Positions 12,175 to 23,956 of a DNA stretch of 64,000 nt are shown here, piece after piece. Location of the stretch: contig BCIK01000023.1 in the NCBI GenBank assembly GCA_039545295.1, positions 248,001-312,000 on the forward strand, in the 5' to 3' direction. Every line of letters begins with the position of its first letter. Position 1 is the first letter of the stretch. The DNA is from Udeniomyces pyricola (taxonomy: Eukaryota; Basidiomycota; Tremellomycetes; Cystofilobasidiales; Mrakiaceae). The position numbers and the translations under genes are program-made. Below the pieces are notes generated by a model, which worked only from the letters and a program-made list of their open reading frames with translations, made no database searches and was not told where the DNA came from.

Positions 12175-13256
12175 GGGGGATGACCGGAAGGTGAAGAGAG
12201 AGGACGTAGGATAAGGAAAGAAACGGTGAAGTGAAGACAGACACGAGCTGAGAGACGGATAAGGGACAGTGGAGTTGACCGCTCTTGAGATGTGAGGGTC
12301 TGTTGGGGACGAGAAACGGTGAGAGACAGGGCCGGTTGTGAAGGGTGCTGGTCGAGGGTCGGTCGGTGGTCGAGTGTGCCCGGGGGAAGAAGGGAAGGTT
12401 GTTTGGCTTGGTTTGGCAGCTGAAATTGACTGAAAAGTACCATTTAGGTGATCGCTTTCTTTCTTCTTTTTCTTTCTTGCCCATAATCTAGCTTCGTTTG
12501 CTATTCCATGCTTCCAAGACATATCCTTCCACGAATCGGATGTGTTGACCAAATATCTTTTGAGGCATGCTCAGGATAACGCATCAGGACGACAGCTCAT
12601 GGTCTAGCAAAATCAACACGATCCTTCGTTTCAGTTCAGACGCGACGTGCGTCATATTCGCGCGTCCGGCGCTTAGCGCAGGCTGCATGGAGTAACTTGA
12701 ACGCACGATCACACCGGTCATGCTATCATGATCAAATCATCGACCTCATCTCTGAGTACTTGACGGGGATGTCATCCTGAGTACGTGCAGCCAGCTCACC
12801 AATTCGGGTGGGCAGGGGCGTATCAATAGCTCAGCTGTTGGTATATATATATATATATATATCCGTTCCAAGCCGGATGGCAGAGATGATGCAAAGCAAA
12901 ATCTGGAGCAGCGCGCGCGTGAATTGATGTACCGCGGCCGCCGACTGATACGTCGTACATGCTAATGAGCCGGTTCGTAGAACGAATCGGAAAACTAGTA
13001 TGATATATAATTAGTATGCAACTAACTGCATTCAGATAACTTTTCAAAACAAATTGCCGACGCAAAAATGCGTGTAGAAGGTTGCCTTACGATGCATGCA
13101 TGCGTGCAGATCAGCTCATGGAGGAGCTGAGGCAGGCTGAGGCTGATCCCGTCGATGGACCAGCCCGCCTTCCGGCCCATCTCCCGGACCACCCAACCTG
13201 ATCATCACTTTTCCTCCAACATCTGGACTTCACCCCGAGCATTTACATCCTAGCCT
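12175..13256. promoter_or_regulatory. Divergent promoter region KRE6 / NDUFB8
   Basis: About 1.1 kb between two divergent starts. Bases 12175-12552 are open in the KRE6 frame and probably are its 5' leader. Further right are a (TA)n tract at 12842-12862 and a GATGCATGCATGC repeat near 13091-13103. No gene is seen. Confidence 0.55.
12842..12862. repeat. (TA)n microsatellite
   Basis: About ten TA units in the shared KRE6/NDUFB8 upstream region. Confidence 0.9.
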
Positions 13257-14622
13257 ATGGCCTCGCCATTCCTATTCCGCCGTGTATTCGGCACTACCCT
13301 TGCCCCAAACTTTCTTCACATCCGTCCTTTGACCACCACATCGCTCCTTGTGTCTCGAGGTGCCCTTCGTTCGCCCTTCCTTACGTCGACTGCCGGAACA
13401 ATCCGAGCCTACGCCAAGGCGAACGACGAAAATCCATGGGAGGGCCCGTCTCGAGGCTGGTACGATTGGGAAGGCATGCGCAACCCCGACTTCAGAGACA
13501 AGAGATACCCGCCGTAAGTGATGATTGATGTCGTGATGAGCGGCAAGGTGGGAGGAAGAGGGAAAGCAGGAAGGAGATGGGCCCTTGTCTCTCTGCCTTT
13601 CTCCTCATCCATATATACCATCCGAAGAGACATCCACATTACACTCGGATATCAGGCCCAAAACTTATACTCAGTCATTTGTTTGTCTCGCAGTGGCAAA
13701 GATCCTGACCCTCAGCTCTTCGGCTACCCGGAGATCCCGACCGAATACCCCCAGCGTACGTCGTTACGGTCTAGAGAGCCGTAGCTCCATCGCTTTCGCC
13801 CATGGCTATTGCTCACCATCCACGTTTCTGCACATCTTCACGCCTTGTTGATCCATTTGCGATCTTTGTGCCTTAGTTCGGGATCCGAGAAAGGGCTGGT
13901 GGGATATGGAGAACCGACGAAACTTTGGCGAAATCGTGCGTCATTCAGCTTTCGATCCGCCAGCCTGAATTGTCCCACCCGGTACCGTGCTGTACATCAT
14001 CCGTATGCGTGCGATCGTTAATGTCAACTCTACAATTTGACACAACTCCACTCTCGCCATCAGGTTCAACTGGACGACGAGGCTTACGGTACCACGACGT
14101 GGGAATACGACCCAAATTACCCGGTCCGATGGGCCTTCTATTCGGTCCGCCTTCCGTCCCTCAACATCTGACATGACCTCAGCAGCACCAGCCAGGCATC
14201 AAGACTAACCATTTTGTTCTTTCCTGTCACCTTTTCGTTTCGTCACCTCGATCACCAACGATCCCCTTACTGCAAATACCATAGTTTGGACTACTCTTTT
14301 TCTCTTTCTGGTTGGCGCTTCAATATGAGTACTACACCTATGAGTACCCGCATGCGGTCGATCGCGAGTACCCTCACGTTCGTTCCCTCCTCACTCGCGT
14401 CTTTTCAGCTCGACTTCTTCTAGCCTCTCTGCTGAAAACTTCATCTTCCCCTTTGTCTTCGTCCAGAACGGTGCTGAAAAAGCGTTCGGTAGGGGTGATG
14501 GATACCGCGAGTTTATCTTCACCGGCGTTGACCCCCGAGACGCCTTTGAGGGTACTCAAAGGGAGTACTACCTTGGACCCGATAAGGATATCGGATCGCT
14601 CAAGGACAGCAAATCGGCTTGA
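13257..14622 (+). CDS. NDUFB8: Mitochondrial complex I subunit, NDUFB8/ASHI-like
   Basis: Accessory subunit of NADH:ubiquinone oxidoreductase in the inner mitochondrial membrane. Exons: 13257-13513, 13694-13755, 13877-13935, 14064-14144, 14285-14377, 14467-14622; 235 aa. The N-terminus is rich in Arg, Ser and Thr with no acidic residues, as expected for a presequence. The middle part carries LRDPRKGWWDMENRRNFGEI, the segment in NDUFB8 proteins where a W-D...RRNFGE core is kept. A single hydrophobic segment follows (FGLLFFSFWLALQ, about residues 154-166), then a Tyr-rich EYYTYEYP stretch and a soluble C-terminus. The donor at 14145 (GTCCGC) is weaker than the others; it was chosen because it alone keeps frame into the membrane segment. 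The family call rests on the RRNFGE region and topology, so moderate confidence. Confidence 0.7.
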
Positions 14623-16796
14623 TCGAGCCGTGCAGATAAGAACGCTTGCTCGAATTGAGTTGATCATTGGCGGGATGAGGGAAGGAGGGTTGTAGGAGAT
14701 GCAGGTTGTACGAGCTGTTTGCGCTTGGGGTTATGGGTCATCGTCAAAACTTTGGAGGGGTCGAGTATGATTATGATGAGGATGGTGTGATTGATGATTT
14801 GTACGTCGAGCCGCTGATCAGAAATGTCGAGTTGCAAGCTATCCTCTGACCTGCATCACGGTGACATGATAGAGTATATTGCGATGGATGTCATTTGAGG
14901 GGATACAACATCGAGCAGAATTATAGGTTACATGGTGAGCGATTCGATCGATATCGCGACCAATAACGTAAATGGCAACAGCACCAACGTTGCCAGCTGC
15001 CACCCATTAATGGCTGACACATGCAGATACAAATTGCAGAGCAGTTGATCGGATTATAGATCGTGCGCGCATATATATGACTAGCTATAGCTAGAGTCAC
15101 TTGGTAAACGTTCAATGTTGAACGTTCGACGGCCGTGTGCGGCCGACATGGATAGGTCAGTGATCGGTTTGGCGCGTTTGCTTGGCTAGCCGTTTCTGTT
15201 CAGTCTAGATATTAAATATTTGTCATTGCTAAATCATACAAGGACTTATCGGTTGGTTTGAACGTACGTACGACGTCGCGCTTAGCTAATTATAAGGCCT
15301 CAGGCTTCAGTACTCGCAGTCCGCTTATGACCCTTATATGTACTATCGTGCCACATAACATGCAGCATGTGCAGCATGAGAGGCGTGTCGGGACAATTGC
15401 AGGCCTAGGATATTCAATTCGGGAGAGCGCGCGCTCGGAAGGGGGCCGGGCCGGCCATCGAGAGGCTCAGAGCTCAGCTAGAGTATTCAGCAGATCAACC
15501 CACACAACTTGGAAATATGCATGATATGACTGATGACCGATGATCGATGATCTCCCAAAGTCAAGCGAATCATGATAGTGGGGAGCGTGATGAAATAAAA
15601 GTCTATACGTTGATTTAGGTTGGTTTGAGAAGGTGTTTTCCTAAGGCTAGGGCGCACATGGATCTGATGATGTGATGAGATTGATGGATGAATATTGGAT
15701 GAATGGATGGATGGACCCACACGTATCCACAGAGGTGGCGGCACGTGGGCGACTTGTTGATGGCGATAATAAGCCGGATGGCGCTGAGATCCGACGGGGG
15801 GCCAGACTTGAAATCATGGTCAAGCCGGATGCCGATGGATTTGGAACGTGATGTCGTCCGTCGCAGGCCGCGGGTGGCAGAAAGGTGTCGATGAGTGATG
15901 ATCGAGTCGGATGAGTCTCCATGAAGGAGGAGAAATCAGAGAGCGTCCAGTGGAAGACACGAGGAACCCCCCCTCCCCCTCCCTCGCTCTCGCGCGCTCC
16001 CCCTTCGGCCCCTGCAGCTGAGATCCTCCCTGCTTGCTTGGCCCGCGGTCCAGCCGGTGGCCTTCCTACTTACTTACTCGTCGTTCAACTCGTCACTTGC
16101 TTTCAATCAACTGCCCCTTCGACTCGTCCTCCTCTTCCCCTTCTTCTCCTTCTCCTTCGCCCGACCCCTTCCCCTTCCCAAGCGAGCGCGCACTCTCCCC
16201 TCCTCCGAGTCGTCCCCAGGAGAGTCTTTCTGTTCGCGCGCGTCTCTCTCTCNCCCCCCCCCCCTCCCCCCCTTCCCTCCCAAGCTTCGACTCTCAACCT
16301 CACTCGCACGGAACCAACCTCGTTAGATTGTCGCCTGGTGTTGCCCGAATCGCTGCTATCCCTCCTATCACCCCCTCCTCCTACTTTCTCCCTCATCTCT
16401 CCTCGTATCTCAGCTACAGCTTGGCACCGACCGACCACCCAACCGACCGTCATCTCCTTCGACACATTTCGATCAGCCCAAGTTCCACTTCCTTCGAACG
16501 CGTTGCTCCGACGGTCGTTTCCTTTTCTTTCTGAGACGAACTTCTCGCTAGCTTCGGCCGCCAGCGAGACTCCTCCCTCCTCGTCCCCTCCCCTCTTTCC
16601 TTCCACTCTCCTTCCTTTGCAAGCTCGCTGCCACTACCCCCAGCTGTTCCCTCGGTCTCGGCCCTTGCTTGTCCAGTCTTCTTCGTATCAACTCGATTCC
16701 TCACACGATCGTCTCGACTTTGGTGTCTCTCGCCGAACCTCGCCGAAGCGTCATCTCTTTCTCCCCTTGCACCCTTGATTTGTCGACACTGCCCTC
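14623..16796. other. Intergenic region with long pyrimidine-rich leader
   Basis: About 2.2 kb upstream of the kinase. Bases 14623-15900 hold no gene I can support. They contain a perfect palindrome CTAGCTATAGCTAG at 15081-15094 and an inverted repeat with 9-bp arms at 15107-15126. Bases 15960-16790 are strongly C/T-rich on the + strand, typical of a long fungal promoter/5' leader; the open frames there are Ser/Pro/Leu composition artefacts. An N at 16253 sits in a C run. Confidence 0.6.
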
Positions 16797-19700
16797 ATGC
16801 TCACTTCGCCTCTCTCTCCGACAGGCTCCTCCCTCGGTCTGCCGTCACCCACATTCTCGCCCGTGAGCTCGCCCTTTGCTTCGCCTAACAACTCGCTTCG
16901 ACCTTCCCAGCGTAACGCGACGAGCAGCCGAAGCCGGACACGAACGACTTCTGTCAAGCGATCGCTCGCTGTGTCGGTCTCGCTCGCTCGAGGGTTGCTT
17001 TCGGCTCAAGCCCAACAGTCGGCCTCCCAGCAGCAGCAGCAGCAGCAGCAACATCATTCGGCCGCCGCTATTGCAGAGGGAAGTGCGCCCCCGAGCGAAG
17101 ATTCGGCCTCGGGTGACGGCTTCAGTGGGAGTGGACGGGGCGGCAAGGCCAAGAATTGGGACAGCAGCAGCATGAGCGACGGCGACAGCAGCAGTCAGGG
17201 TGGTCGTGGGAGTGGTCGTCTGCTCGAGCCCCCTTTTCAAGAGGGCGATATCCTCACGACGGGCCAGGCTCTCCCAGGAAGTGGATACGAGGATCCGCTA
17301 GAGCCCGTCGAGAGCCTTGAGCTTCCCAAATCGCCCCGACTCGACAACCTCCAACCGGCCGCACCGACCGGAGGGTTCCCGACTTCGACGAGTCTCAACT
17401 CTTACACGCCGACTCCCTCACCGCTCGCCAATGGCGTCCGAGCTAACGGTCAACCCACCAGTCCTAGCATGCCCTCCGCCTCGCCTGCCTCCCTGGCGAC
17501 GGCGCCGACGTTTCCTCCCGGTCTCGGTCTCAATGGCGCCTACCGCCAGGCCCCTCCTTTCGCCGCATCCTCGGCTTCCTTCTTGCCAGCACAACCCCAG
17601 CCGCCACCAACACCACCTAAACTCAACTTCTCGACTCCGAACCGACTCGAGATTGTCCGCAAGCTTGGAAGAGGCAGTTACGCCGTCGTTTACCTTGTCC
17701 GAGAGGTTCTCGGTGATCCCAAGCTTGAAGGCACGGATGATGACGACGAGTGGGACATGGAAGGCGAAGACGGCGTCGTCGGTATCGGGGCCGGTCAGGG
17801 CAAAGGAAGACAGTACGGCCGAGAGTTTGGTAAGTTTTCCTCGCGCCATGACGCTGCAGCAGAAAGCGCAGCTAAGCGAGAGAATAGCATAAGCGAAGAG
17901 AAGGGAGCGAAGCGAAACGGGCTGTCGGTTGAAGCACCGCCGGATTTTTAGCCGAATACTAACGGGTAGGAACTCTATTTTCGTCCCCCTCGTCTTTTCT
18001 CTTGTTGTCGGTTGTCCCGACGTCGGCCTTTACACCAACAGCGCTCAAGTGCTTGAGCAAGCAGGATTTGAGCGAGGAGAGTTTGGAGATTCAGATGTTT
18101 GAGGTACGTCTTGCTTCTCTTGCGCTTTGCTTCTCGCTGTTTGCGCTTTTTCAGCTCAGGTGAGCAAAGGTCTGGAATCCATCAGCTGACATAGACGGAC
18201 GATCGGTCGCTTCCACTGGCACTCTTTTCGATTCATCCTGTTCTCCAGGCGACGATCCATCAATCGCTTCCACACCACCCCAACATTGTCACCCTATACC
18301 AAACCCTTCAAACCCCGCAGTGGCTCTTCCTCGTTCTCGAAATGTGTCCCGGAGAAGATCTTTATTACTGGCTCGAACGGTCGAAACCGCCGCCCGATTC
18401 GACGATCGTGCAACCGGCAAACCCGAACGGAGCGCCAGCCGGCGACCATCACGGTTCGGCGCCCCACATCAGTCACATGCATCAACATATCAACGGCCAT
18501 GCGATCCATGCCCGGCCTAACGGCCACTCCCCCTCGTCGCCTATCAACCATCCCTCACACCCCCTCTCGATCTCACCCTTGCATCACCTCCACCCTGCCC
18601 CCGGTGGCAGCACCCTTCCGCATCCCTCGTCTTCCCTTCTCCTCTCTGGCTCAGTCTTCACGCCTCCAACGCCCTCGCTCCTTTCAGCTCTTCCTGCTCC
18701 GCTTCTCCTCTCACCTCATCGAGTCCGGCTCATCGCGTCTATGTTTGCTCAGATGTGTGCCGCCGTTCAGGCTTGTCATGATGCTGGTGTGAGCCACAGG
18801 GACATCAAACCCGAGAACGTCATCGTTACTGAAGAGAAAGGGTGGATGCGCGGTCGTGGAAGGGTCGTCTGTAAGCTCACCGACTTTGGACTGGCGACCA
18901 CGGAGGAGGAAAGTGAGGACGTGGAGTGTGGCAGCAGACGTGAGTTGCTTTTTTTTTTTTTCTTCATCTTTTCTCGATGAATGCATCGTGTCGCTTGAGC
19001 CTTTAGCTGACCAAGTGGCGCTCTCCTTCTTGCCTCGCTTTTGCAGCATACATGGCTGTTGAGTGCCGAAACAATCTCTCTCCTTCGTATCGGCCTCCGC
19101 CAGCCGACGTTTGGTCGCTCGGCATCGTCCTCATCAACATGCTCTTTCACAAAAACCCTTGGACGGACCCCGCTCCAACGTGCGCCTCATTCCAGTCGTT
19201 TCGAACCGATCCAAAGGGCTTCCTCCAAGGCAAGTTTCCGGGTTTGGGAGAGGAAGTCGCTACGTACTTGGCCGAGAAAGTGCTTGCTTGGGAGCCCGAG
19301 GATCGGGTCAGCGCCGGCGAGCTTGGCAAGTGGTCGGGTCGTCTCGGCCAGATGCTTGCGGGTACCAAGAGAATCCCATCAGCGGGGTCGCCTGGTGGTC
19401 CCGGTGGCGGTGGTGGAGGCGGAGGAGGGGGTGGGGGAGGCAGACGAGGCCCTGTCCGCGGAGCGTTCGAGGTGGAGAAGAGAGAGGTCCCCAGACTCAA
19501 TGGGAACGGGGGCAACAATGGCAACGTCAGCAAAGGCTCATCTACGACCCAGCAAAATGGAGGATTCGGCAAAAAGCACGACTACAACAATCTCTCGCCC
19601 GACGGCAGCCCGTTGTCTCCTCCCTTCTCCGCCTTGACGTCGTCGGCTCCACCAACGCCAGTTCTAGCCAATGCCTCGCCCGTCGTCAACGCGGCTGCCC

Positions 19701-22590
19701 CTTCTCAACAGCACACCACCTCGCCTCCGGTCTTGTCAGTTCCCAACCGGTTTGCAGTGGACGAAGACGATGATCCCCTTCCCTCGCCTACATTCACCCC
19801 TCGACTTCCTGCTGCAACGGTTGTTCCCTATGTCGAGAGCGAAACTTCTAATGAGGAGAAACTCGCGCCTGAGTTTGTTGCATCTCCCTTAGCTCAATCA
19901 ACCACCGCCATTCCTGTAGCGCCTTCGCTTTCATCCCCGACTTACCCTTCAGTCTCACTTGCTCCCACGCTTCCACTCTTCAACCTTGCCCAACCCCTTA
20001 CCGATAGTCTTCCTGGCGCTGCCCTTCCGAGTTCTTCCCTCCTTCCCGCCAAAGCTGTCCCTGTCCACCCGAACACGCCGCTCAGCCCGCCTCTTTCAAC
20101 CTCTCCGCTGCCCTCTGAGCGTCGATCGTCGATTGTGTCCACCACTTTTTCCCTTGGTCCGTCCAACTACCTCACGGACACCGACCTTGACTCGGCCACG
20201 ACTGCCAACGAGGACGGTGAAGAAGACGACGGTTCACGCAGTGCCTCAGCCGTTTTGAAGCGAAGGAAGAGGGGCGCCAGAAAGGGAAAAGCTGCTCAGG
20301 CGGCGGCGGCGGCGGCTGCTCTTGCTGCTGCCGGACGAGAAGGAGGTCTCTCATCGGCTGGAGCAGGATCTGAGATAGACGAGAAGGCATCTGTCAAACC
20401 AAAGCCCGCTACGCCTGCCCCTGTTATCACTACCGGCGCAATCGACGGTGGCATCGGCCTCTCAAACGGAATGGTCATTGGGGGCCGGGAAGCGACGAGT
20501 CGTGCTTTGGCTATCGCCTCACAGACGCTCGCTCGAGAGATCAGCGCCATGACGAGCTCTCGGGGACCGTCTACAGTCTGCATGGCACCACCTGGCTACC
20601 GACGAACCGCCTCGAATACCGGTGGATCTCTTTCAGGAGTTCCGAGCGTCTTGACTCTTACACCCACAACAGCCGCTCCCACTCCGGCCACCAGCGGTGC
20701 TCATAAGGCTCAATCATCAAGTCTGTCAGCTGGATCCAACGTCGAGGTCCCATCGCTTCACCATTCTCGAACGTCGTCAGCTACCCGCAAGGTGACCGAT
20801 CTCGAGGCCTTGCGCGCGCTCGCCAAGGAGAGGGAACGCGAAGCTGCCCTCGTCAAATCGGGAGGAGGAGTTGGTCCGGCTCGAGGGCGAGCGATGGAAA
20901 GAAGCGGTGGAGGAGCCAGCTCCGGTTGGAACGCCAACTCGCCAAGAAGAATGACTAGCCCCGCCAACTCGACCCATTCAAGCGTTCATTCGACCCAGAG
21001 CCATCAATCCCACAAATCCGACGCCGCTTCGTGGCGACCGGCAGCGACGGTTGGGCCAACTCCCATCATTGCTGCGCCTAGTTCGTCGTCGTCCGTCACA
21101 TCTGGACCCGTTGTGACAACGCGAGACGCTCCTTCTGGTGGCGTGCCTGGCGTCCGAAAGGTTCTCACCGCTCGTCGACCCGGCTCGAACACCTCAACCC
21201 CGTCCTCATCCTCAGTGGTCGGTCCCTTGGCTTCCCTCGATGGCACCTTGCCTCCCCCTGGTCTTACTACCTCTCGACGCGCACAAGACACTTCCCCGGG
21301 CGCTATCAGCCATCGCACCTCGACTTCAGCTTCGACGAGTCCGCCGTCGTCTATCTATTCGAGGGTCTCGGAACGAAGCTCTACGAGCACTTATGCGACG
21401 TCCGCCAATAGCTCGATGCATAGCCAGAAGGGATCGAGTTTCTGGAGTTCAGGAGCAGGGACCGATGGAGCCAACAAGGTTAAGTCGAACGTCAAGCGTG
21501 AGTAAAGCCCCCTCTCTCTCTCCCCCCCCCCCCTAACCTTCTTTCTTCTGGAGACCTTGTTATCTGGTTGAGAATATTTGCTAATGTGACGGCCCTGATT
21601 GTTGTGTTACATACGCAGAGATGGACGGTATTCCATATCAGCTTGATCAACTTCCTCGACATCAGTTCATCACGAGGTCTGGCGAACTTGTACGTTGCTC
21701 GAAATCGATGTTTCGTTGTATTTTGAGGAGGGTGTGATGACTGTGGCTGGGTAACGTCTGACCTTGTTGACTGATGTGACTTGTTCTTTTGTTGGTCTTG
21801 AACATGACAGTCCACCTCGGACGACATCTTCGAGAAGCCTCGGGTATCGGTTCCGCGCCCTCCGACAGTCAAGCCTCCCAAGCCAGCGCTTCGTCAACAA
21901 GCCAACTACTCGGCCTCGTCCGTTCCGACCCTCGGCTTGGACCCCATCTCGGAAAAGCCCAAACACCTTCTCCTTTCCCCCGCATCATCGTCCCCTCTGA
22001 CGAGCAATAGCGCCACTGTACACTCACGCTCTGATCCTGCCCTCGGGGCTGATGCTCCTGCTGTTGGAGGAGTGAACGAAGGCGCTCGCGACGCTGCTAC
22101 AGGCTCTTCGAGTGCTTCCGTTCACTCGTCGCTGAAGCGCGTTCTGGTCCCTCGTCGAACAACGACGGATTCGCTTCTCACCTCATCTTCAATGCACCTC
22201 GCTTCTTCCTCTTCCAAGGCGAATAGTACGGCTTCTTCCCCTCGTTCCATGACCCCTCAACAACATCGTCCGCACCCTTCCCCTGTTTCTCACCTTCATC
22301 AACATCAAACCAGCAGTCATTCTACTGGTCATCTTCGATCGTCCTCTACGTCCACATCGACTTCCTCCCTCACCCCTTCGTCTTCGTTCCAGAACGCACC
22401 CTCGGCTGTCAGACCAGCGAGCCCCACGGACTCGACGCTCTCCAAGAGTTCTAAGGAGAAGAGGGATAGTCGACCGCCAAAGTTGAGGGGACTCAAGTCG
22501 ATGCTCTCGGGCTTCAAGAATAAGAAGATTGCAGCGGCCGGATCGAGTGAAGGAGGAGGAGGAGAAGGAGGGGGAAAGAGTGGAGCTTGA
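16797..22590 (+). CDS. Ser/Thr protein kinase, Ran1/Ksp1-like, with very long C-terminal arm
   Basis: Exons: 16797-17829, 18042-18103, 18249-18939, 19047-21497, 21619-21689, 21811-22590; 1,695 aa. The kinase domain spans about 285-695. The Gly loop is LGRGSYAVVYLVRE, the ATP-binding Lys lies in REFALKCLSK, the catalytic loop is SHRDIKPENV, and the metal-binding motif is LTDFGLAT. The APE position reads YMAVEC, so Pro is replaced. The downstream ADVWSLGIVLINMLFHKNPW resembles the Ran1/Pat1, Ksp1 and Sks1/Vhs1 group, which couples nutrient state to growth and differentiation. Two insertions enlarge the fold: an acidic/Gly loop between the Gly loop and the Lys, and a Ser/Pro/His-rich segment of over 90 residues after the hinge. 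The rest is a Ser/Thr/Pro/Ala arm of about 1,000 residues with a Gly run just after the domain. The subfamily is uncertain. Confidence 0.85.
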
Positions 22591-23956
22591 TCAGACATGA
22601 GAAGAGCATGGGTTTTTTCTTTCTTTTTTTTTTTTTTTTATCTTGTCTCTTTCTTGATTGACCCAACTCCCCATTCTACCTTATCTTTTTTCCTTCCATG
22701 CGTTATGCTTCTTCTTTCTATTGATCATGTATCAACCTTTTCCGTCCCCCCCCCCCTTCGTCTACTCATTGCCTTGTTGTTCTGTCCGCCCCGAACTACT
22801 GGAATGTCCTCTTCTTTTCATCCTCTCCCCCTCCCCTTCCCACACACATTTTCTCAAATCGACGCTCGACGTACCCCTCCTCCCTTCCCTCCCTCAATTT
22901 CCTCCATTTACCACCTCCACATTCTCATCCTCCCTCCCTCCATCTTCACCCTTTCTGAACAACCGGTTGAACCCCCCTTTCCAAATCAAACCTTCTACGT
23001 TTCCACTCCCTCTCTCTCTTTCTCCCTCTCTCGACTTCTCCTCGCCTTCCGACGTCGTTCCCCTTCTTCTTCTTCTTCTTTTTTGTTCTCCTATATATAC
23101 ATCAAACATGATCCGAGATGGAAAATAAACAAACATACACACATCCATATGAGTATAGGACATACATAAGCATACATCCAACTACGCACCTTGATCAGTA
23201 CACACTATAACACTACTATAAGCGCGCATGTATATGTATATATATGTCATGCACATCTATCCTGTTATCGATGAGACATGACGTTCATGCAGATCGCGTT
23301 GTTGGCAACTCCTAACCAGGCAGGAGTTACCGACCATGCATAGCATATGTACATTCTAGTGCAAGTAGTCAGATCAGTGATGAAATGGGCCTGTCACACC
23401 GATGTCTATATACATATACATATATATAGTGCCGAGCTCGATATTATATGTTTCGATCCTCGTTGATCATTCACGATTCGGGACTTGCATATATATAGAG
23501 AGGCTAAACATATTTGGAATGAGTAGGAATGTCTCTCTCCCCCCCCCCCTTTATCCTCCCCCCCCTTCTTTGTCCCTTTCACCACACGACGACGCAACGG
23601 AAACAAAAGGAAGAAAGAAGAAAGAAAAGGAGGAGAGAGGGCCGGACCAAGCCTGGCCAAAAAGGGAGATAAGCTGCAGGCGAAGAGAAAAAGATGGTTT
23701 GTTGTTTTTATGTTTTTCTTGAATTCGTTCTTTTTGGAGGGGAACGGCCGCCGGGGGGGGGGGGAGAGGTGGAAAGGAGATTGAAGGGAAAATAAAGAGG
23801 AGCGAAGAAGGGTAGGTGTAGATAGGTTAGGTTGAGTTGGGAAAGAACCGAAGTGAAAGACAGGTAAAGGAAAACTTGAAACGAACCAAAACGAAAACGA
23901 AAAAGGAGCCAAAAAAAAAAAGGAGATAGTCCTTGGGAAAGACAAGAGAAGGTCCA
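22591..23956. other. Convergent 3' spacer kinase / RhoGAP
   Basis: About 1.4 kb with no supported gene. T- and C-rich 3' flank of the kinase (poly(T) near 22629-22638, C run near 22747), an AATAAA-like motif near 23124, AT-rich patches with ATATAC repeats near 23220-23430, a 7-bp inverted repeat (AACTCCT/AGGAGTT, about 23307-23328), and G/C homopolymers near 23538 and 23752. Confidence 0.55.

Noticed and set aside
12842..12862. TA and other AT-rich tracts as centromere or origin
   Set aside because: Too short and isolated; gene density around them is normal.
15921..16778. 285-residue + strand open frame before the kinase
   Set aside because: Pure C/T-rich composition (Ser/Pro/Leu) crossing an N; better read as a pyrimidine-rich leader.
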